NCBI GenBank assembly: GCA_029204225.1
Contig: CM055109.1
Span: 41,648,544 to 41,712,543, forward strand
Direction: 5' to 3'
Source: Diphasiastrum complanatum
Taxonomy: Eukaryota > Streptophyta > Lycopodiopsida > Lycopodiales > Lycopodiaceae
Length of the DNA stretch: 64,000 nt
A program made the translations under genes and the position numbers. The notes under the pieces were generated by a model. It saw nothing but the letters and a program-made list of their open reading frames with translations, was not told the DNA's origin and did no database searches. This document shows, in pieces, positions 58,866-64,000 of this stretch (the stretch's first letter is position 1; every line of letters starts with the position of its first letter).

Positions 58866-60096
58866 TGTGTAGATGGAGCTATGCAAGTGGATGGATGTTT
58901 TCATGATTTTACAGCAAGTAATGGATCTGGAAAACAAAGTTTGTTCAATGACTTTGATGGTCAAGTTGAAGATCAAGAGGTTGATCTCAAAGGGCTTCAA
59001 CAAGGCAAAAAGAAAGTTGGCAATTTGGAGCTAGTCAAGAGCATCAAAGGAGAGTCAATTGGCAAAGATGTTATGGATATGTTTTTGCAAGTTATTGAAG
59101 ACTCGAGTAAAGTCAAAGGAACAGCAAGGAAGTGTTGTTTAAGTTTACTTTACTTGTTCTATCTCATGTTTGAGTAATTTCATGTGGATGTGTGCAAATT
59201 GTCAAGATATGGTAAAACTAGCTACATTGGTGAGCATCATTTTGATGTTGGATTTGTATTAGCATTTTTGGCTGGTTTTGCTGATGGAAATGAAACTATT
59301 GGAGGTTCATTGTATCACTCATTCATGATCAAGTCATCAAGTACCTTTTGGAGGGAAACCAAGTGGCAATTTAGGTTTTGGACCTGTTATAAAAGGATGT
59401 AACTCGTGGAAAGAGAAATCACTCTCTATCTCTTATCTCATTCATGCTTATACATGGTTCTCTTGGGTTCTACTATCCATTCGTGCACTATACTTGTAAT
59501 ATCTTGCAATTCTATGTGTAGAATGATCATTATTTGCTATTTTCAGATCCGCGCATGTGAAATACAGTAGCTTACTGTTATTGTATAGACAGCAACATTA
59601 TTTTTGTTTTGGTTCATGTATGATCAAGATCTATTAGAGTTTGCATCTCATTCTTAGTGTAGATGCTGATTTTGCTACATTGGCAAGATTGGTGAATTGC
59701 TCGTTTTTCTAACCCAAGATCATTCTATGAATTTAGATCTTAATTGATCTGAAATTTTTTACACTCTGCAGCTGTGACAACATCATACAACTCCTTATCC
59801 ATTAGCACAATTTTCATCTTAAATTTTCACAGATGGTAATTGGCTCCATCGAGCTTGTCCACGATGGGACTGGCTTTCCCTTGGGAATCCATGTGGAAGT
59901 TAGTCTAAGGGACAATAATAAATATCAGTGACTTAAGAATGAGAATATAATGTTATTTTCAGAACAAGAAAACAATTATTCTATCGGCTAATCAAATCAG
60001 GTTTTGTGGGAAGTTTATCAGGCTATAAAAATAGCTCTGAGATAAAAAAAAAGGGAAAAAAAATTATGATGTAAGTATTAGATTAGGAATCAGATA
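58866..60096. other. Unassigned DNA
   Basis: Contains an unidentified plus-strand frame (58818-59177) and nothing else supportable. Confidence 0.35.
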
Positions 60097-60109
60097 GGCT
60101 CTGATACCA
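60097..60109 (-). other. Primer-binding site beside a copia-4-family LTR
   Basis: GGCTCTGATACCA on the plus strand, the complement of TGGTATCAGAGCC, abuts the LTR start at 60110. It shows a minus-strand element whose internal region is lost to the left. Confidence 0.85.
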
Positions 60110-61019
60110 TGGTGGGGATGGTCCGACGACTAATCGGGCCGGTCAAACAATCGGATTGGAATGATCCTATTATTGCACGAAGATAGTGGTCGACTAATTC
60201 CCTCAGTGCGTGCACTACTGCTACAGTAGGCAAGTGACAAAAGTAAATAAGAGCTTAATTGCGTGGTTGTTTGCGGAAGCGAAAGAGAAAACAATTAGAC
60301 AAAGCAGTAAGAATGTCAGATAGGAAGACGTAGTAGAGAAGCATACAATCCTGACAAGAACTCTGAACGCAATCAAAGACAGTGATTGATTCATATTCGT
60401 GTATAGAAATACACTTCAGTTTGATGCTATGAGGACAAGACAATAGCAAGAGAAACTGCGTGCTCAGGAAGCTAACTTCGCTCTGTAAAAGCTATGAGCT
60501 TATTATTGGTAATCAGTTTGAAGAAAAAATCGATGCATAAAAGTATCTATAGTGTATGTCTCACTAACTACATCAATCTAATTAGATTACCATAGTCATC
60601 TATATACAATTTACATTTGTGCATATGAGTGTACAAAGAAAATGGCATGGAGTCGTTGTGCCGTCTGGAGGGATCGTGGCTGCTGCTGTAATTGTCCAAG
60701 TCGTTGCACAATACAAGAAGTGAGCATGAGAAGGCTTCGACTATTCGGAGTCGAGCTAGTCGTTGTTGTGGCTAGTTAAGTTGGAGTAGTCGACAAGTCG
60801 ATATGTTAGACAAGTCGGATTTCCCCAATATCTTGGTTGAGTCGACAAGTTGGACTCCCCGATAAGTCGACCAACAACAAGTTGGGTGCCATTCTCTTGT
60901 CTGTCTTTAGTAATAGAATATTTTTTCAGGTTGTGCGACAATGCACTATAAAACTGCAGCGATATGAATGGAACTAGATTGACATGAGATTTAGGAGAGT
61001 AGAGGAGATAAATCCAACA
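60110..61019 (-). repeat. 5' LTR of a copia-4-family element (~910 bp)
   Basis: Plus-strand limits are TGGTGG (next to the primer site) and CCAACA at 61019. It shares AGACAATAGCAAGAGAAACTG and related words with the LTRs at 34139 and 38365. Length agrees with the 930-bp LTR at 34139. No gag or pol follows on the left. Confidence 0.78.
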
Positions 61020-61202
61020 ATTCCTTTGAAACCCATGTTCTTCATTGGTGTCGTACATTTGAAATAGTTCAAGCTTTTTCATCTGTCGATAATTCGATAC
61101 TTAAGAATGAAAAATAGTATTTGATAGTGTCAAGAAATTGTTACCATGGAACGCTTTAATTATAAATCGATAGAAATGATTTGATACCAGAAATTACATA
61201 CC
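61020..61202. other. Spacer between two LTRs
   Basis: No feature was recognised. Confidence 0.4.
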
Positions 61203-61680
61203 ATGTTGGAAGAAGACAAGGATGTTCGATAGAGAAATGGCTACATTTGATAGATGCAATATCAGGCTCTGCAAACTAATCCTTCTCCTAATCTATGACT
61301 ACATCTATAAACTTCAAAAAACACTTTGCAACTATTGCCATGTTCAAATTCTAAGTAATTCTAACTTTGAAATAATCAGAATCTGTTAGATTGATTTTGC
61401 AAACAAACATAACAGAATAAACATTGCTATATTGAAGTATTTGATAGTTCAGACAAAAAATACAAGAGAACATAATCATATTACAAAAAGGACAACGAAG
61501 CATTTGATCATTCTAACATAATACTGAATGCGATTAAATTGTATGATTATTTCAGTAAGCAGCATGTACAAATCAAAAAAATCGTAAGCACAAAATAATA
61601 GCAGACGCAACTGTGTCTCAAAACTATCTCTGAGTATCTGTTTGACTTTGTTAGACACTTCCATTAATAAGCAGTAAGTC
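61203..61680 (-). repeat. Truncated 3' LTR of a copia-4-family element
   Basis: The plus strand starts TGTTGGAAGAAGACAAGG and is collinear with the left half of the LTR at 34139 (CAGGCTCTGCAAACTAATCC, TATCTCTGAGTA). The right part is lost and it joins a gag fragment at about 61680. Confidence 0.75.
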
Positions 61681-61902
61681 ATTTTTCTTGCAATACTTGC
61701 AGAAGATTTTGGCATGTTGATATTTCTTATCTTGTTGTGATGAATGTTGAGTATCTGACTTTGAAGAAGTATTGACAACACCCTTCTTCAAGTGTTGTTT
61801 CTTTTTCGAATATAGTGCGACTGATTTTTCTGATGTAGAAACGTCATTTGACTTCCTTCGAAGTTCTTCTTTGAGAAGAATTGAAGTGACTGTCCTGTGC
61901 AC
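61680..61902 (-). pseudogene. Copia gag zinc-knuckle fragment
   Basis: Reads TVTSILLKEELRRKS, SVALYSKKK and IFCKYCKK, matching the copia-2 gag (ISMLLQEKIRRN, SIALYTNK, LFCKYCKR). The knuckle is cut after C-x2-C and runs into the LTR. So this element has lost everything between gag and its 3' LTR. Confidence 0.75.
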
Positions 61903-63203
61903 TCAAGGTATAATACACATGATTTTGATTTTAGTGGTTTCAATAAATGTAGTGTGATTCTTTTAAATTGCTCTCATTGTGTTAAATTTTTTTGTAGGTG
62001 GATGTTTTTCTTGGAGATTTTCATGAAAGTGTTGAAAGATTTTGTGCGTCAGAAGGCAAGGCCTCCATCTGCTCCACGACTATGGCATGATGAGGAAGCA
62101 ATGAGGTGAAAGGTGAAAAACCTCAAGGTATGGGTAGTCTTAAAAAAATGACACCTATTCTGAGAGAAAAAATTTCAAACTTCATGCTATATAGTACAGG
62201 AGTAATGGATAAGTGGTTGGAATTATATGAACAAGAAAAAGAAAGAGGTATTGGCTAGAAATCAACACCGACACAATAGGCGTAAGGTCAAGCTGCACAT
62301 TCACATGATCTTGAGCCATTGCCCAACCAATGCACCATAGACTGGATGATCGATACACTCCAACAAGCAAGATCAAAGGGACAATTCATATCTAACACAG
62401 AATGAGAATTTGCAAGAGGATGCGATTGGAAGGTTTGTCTATAACTCTATTTTTTTAAGTGAACAATTTTAATTTGTACGATGATTGATAATTGTTTTAA
62501 TTATAATCAACATGTGACAATATCGAAAGTATAGTGCAATGTGGGCATATGGTTGTCATCATCGCATTGAATCAATTGATATGAAACGACGAACTTAACC
62601 ATAATCTTCATAGCTTTGTATTTTATAATAAGAAATTGAGATTAGTTTGTTTTAATGATACAACTTTTCACTTTTTCTCTTTTAGAAGATGAGTTTGGGC
62701 TTGTAAATATGAAATTCCTAGATGTCAAGTTGATGTTTCTCAAACATCGAATATTTTCCATATGTAGTTGTACTATCCCAATTTCCATACTTCGCCTAGA
62801 TTTGAGCCACAAATAGACCACACCCGGATCTCGGAATAAAACACGATGGACTAGTTGCTTTTCTTGTTTCTTGACTATTTGCGTTCATGATCGATAATTC
62901 AAGTATTCATGATCAATATTCAAGACCATTAATGAACTACATTCAAGAGCGTTGACAATAATCACAATCAGTATTCAAAATATTTCAATATTTACGATCA
63001 ATAATCAAAGCAGGTTGTGGCGAAATCTGATCAACAACTAGTAACCAAACATATTGCAGCTATGTTTTGAGATCCAACAAGCTTGTCTTAGCTTTCACTG
63101 CCCCTTACTCATCTAAGGTCGAACAGATTAGAAGTCGGATGCCACATCCCGACCTTTTTGTATGCTCATGATTTTTTTGATGCACATGTTCAAAGTCACA
63201 AAC
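61903..63203. other. Unassigned DNA
   Basis: Short frames only. Nothing recognised. Confidence 0.35.
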
Positions 63204-63320
63204 ATAAAAGCAAATGCTCATGCTGGCATGCTCAACCGAGATAAAAGCAAATGCTCATGCCCTCATGCTCAGCCATATCACAAAGATAAAAACAAATGCT
63301 CATGCTGGCATGCTCAACTG
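63204..63320. repeat. Minisatellite, three ~37-45 bp units
   Basis: Units start ATAAAARCAAATGCTCATG and end GCTCARC, at 63204, 63241 and 63286. The middle unit ends with extra bases. Confidence 0.88.
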
Positions 63321-63599
63321 TACAAAAAGCAGCCATGTCGATTCACATGCAAATAAAGTGAAATTTCAGCATGCGAGCCCATACCTTAAAAATTTGGACC
63401 ACCTTAAAAAATCAGACCACCACACAATTAATCCTTTAATGTTAACTTTTTTTTAAAACTCCATTGACCCCAACCTCACCTCATAGTATTAATAGCCTTT
63501 GCAAAAGCAACTCCAAAAGGGGTGGGCCTTTTACTACGGGTAAAGCATTCAATGATCAAATTTCAATTTTTTTTTTATCCTTTTTTATCCAATTTTTCT

Positions 63600-63820
63600 A
63601 TTTGATGTTTTCACCTAACTATGCTAACCTTTCATTTAGGGTTTAGGGTTTAAGTTTTTGGTTTGCTGGTACAGGGTACCTTTTGGATATTCAGAATTAG
63701 GGTTTCCAGGTTGGAAAGGAAGAATAACGTTACCCTAAGCAAAACATGAAACCAATTGACGTCTTTTTATTTTGATGAAACCAAGAGCGTACAAAAATGC
63801 TGGAAGAACCCTAAATAGGA
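63600..63820. promoter_or_regulatory. Cluster of telo-box motifs near the right edge
   Basis: TTTAGGGTTTAGGGTTTA at 63635-63652, TTAGGGTTT at 63697-63705 and AACCCTAAA at 63807-63815. Several copies in both orientations within 200 bp suggest a promoter of a gene beyond the window, or a scrap of telomere repeat. Confidence 0.4.
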
Positions 63821-63952
63821 GAGAGGATTCTGGAGCTGAAAAACGAACTAGATTGTAGATCGTGCTTTGCTAGAGCAGACAAATCGTTTTGTAGCACTGC
63901 TGCACATCTGAATCATATTTGGTTTGAAGCATAGAGATTTGTTACAGTAGCG

Positions 63953-63956
<4 letters not shown>

Positions 63957-64000
<44 letters not shown>
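63957..64000. repeat. (GT)n(GA)n microsatellite, cut by the window end
   Basis: GT units followed by GA units up to the last base, the same compound order as at 38859-39030. Confidence 0.97.

Overview
The window reads as nuclear DNA of a land plant. Evidence: a five-exon gene with GT-AG introns for a plastid sigma factor, a plant-type TRM13 tRNA methyltransferase gene, Ty1-copia elements with the plant-typical primer-binding site (TGGTATCAGAGC), a Ty3-gypsy chromodomain, a Helitron helicase, and 7-bp telomere-type CCCTAAA repeats. I cannot name the species. There are no prokaryotic operons, CRISPR arrays or rRNA genes. All identifications come from reading translated sequence; no database search was run.

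Only two genes look intact. A SIG5-type plastid sigma factor lies at 8414-16441 (+), with five exons, all phase-0 introns and a 5.7-kb first intron holding transposon debris. A TRM13-type tRNA 2'-O-methyltransferase lies at 55113-56666 (+) as one uninterrupted frame. The first would act in plastid transcription and the second in tRNA modification. Nothing links them functionally.

Most of the remainder is transposon wreckage. Region 1-2975 is a decayed Ty1-copia (+). Region 3.0-7.5 kb holds microsatellites, an LTR-like stretch and a zinc-knuckle gag fragment. Region 7.5-8.0 kb is a hairpin-bearing 38-bp tandem array just upstream of SIG5. Region 18.7-24.1 kb is the best-preserved Ty1-copia (-), joined at its 3' end to an oppositely oriented gag of a relative. 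Region 25.7-27.7 kb is a Helitron 3' part (-) with a hairpin and CTAG end. Region 28.2-30.3 kb has two tandem-repeat blocks. Region 30.3-34.1 kb is a degenerate 7-bp array grading into true CCCTAAA repeats, interrupted by a copia fragment and bordered by a copia LTR. Region 34.1-37.0 kb holds two broken minus-strand LTR elements. Region 37-47 kb holds an unknown ORF, several LTR relics and a gypsy integrase remnant. Region 47.2-51.1 kb is a second plus-strand copia, opening with a 170-bp GA microsatellite. Region 51.3-52.5 kb has a second copy of the 484-490 bp LTR, abutting a gypsy chromodomain. Region 53-64 kb holds TRM13, copia scraps, two more LTRs of one minus-strand family and a cluster of telo-box motifs at the right edge.

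The points most worth a second look are the hairpin repeat array in front of SIG5, the 3.8-kb period-7 telomere-like array, the inverted copia junction near 18979, the Helitron 3' terminus, and the paired inverted telo-boxes upstream of TRM13.
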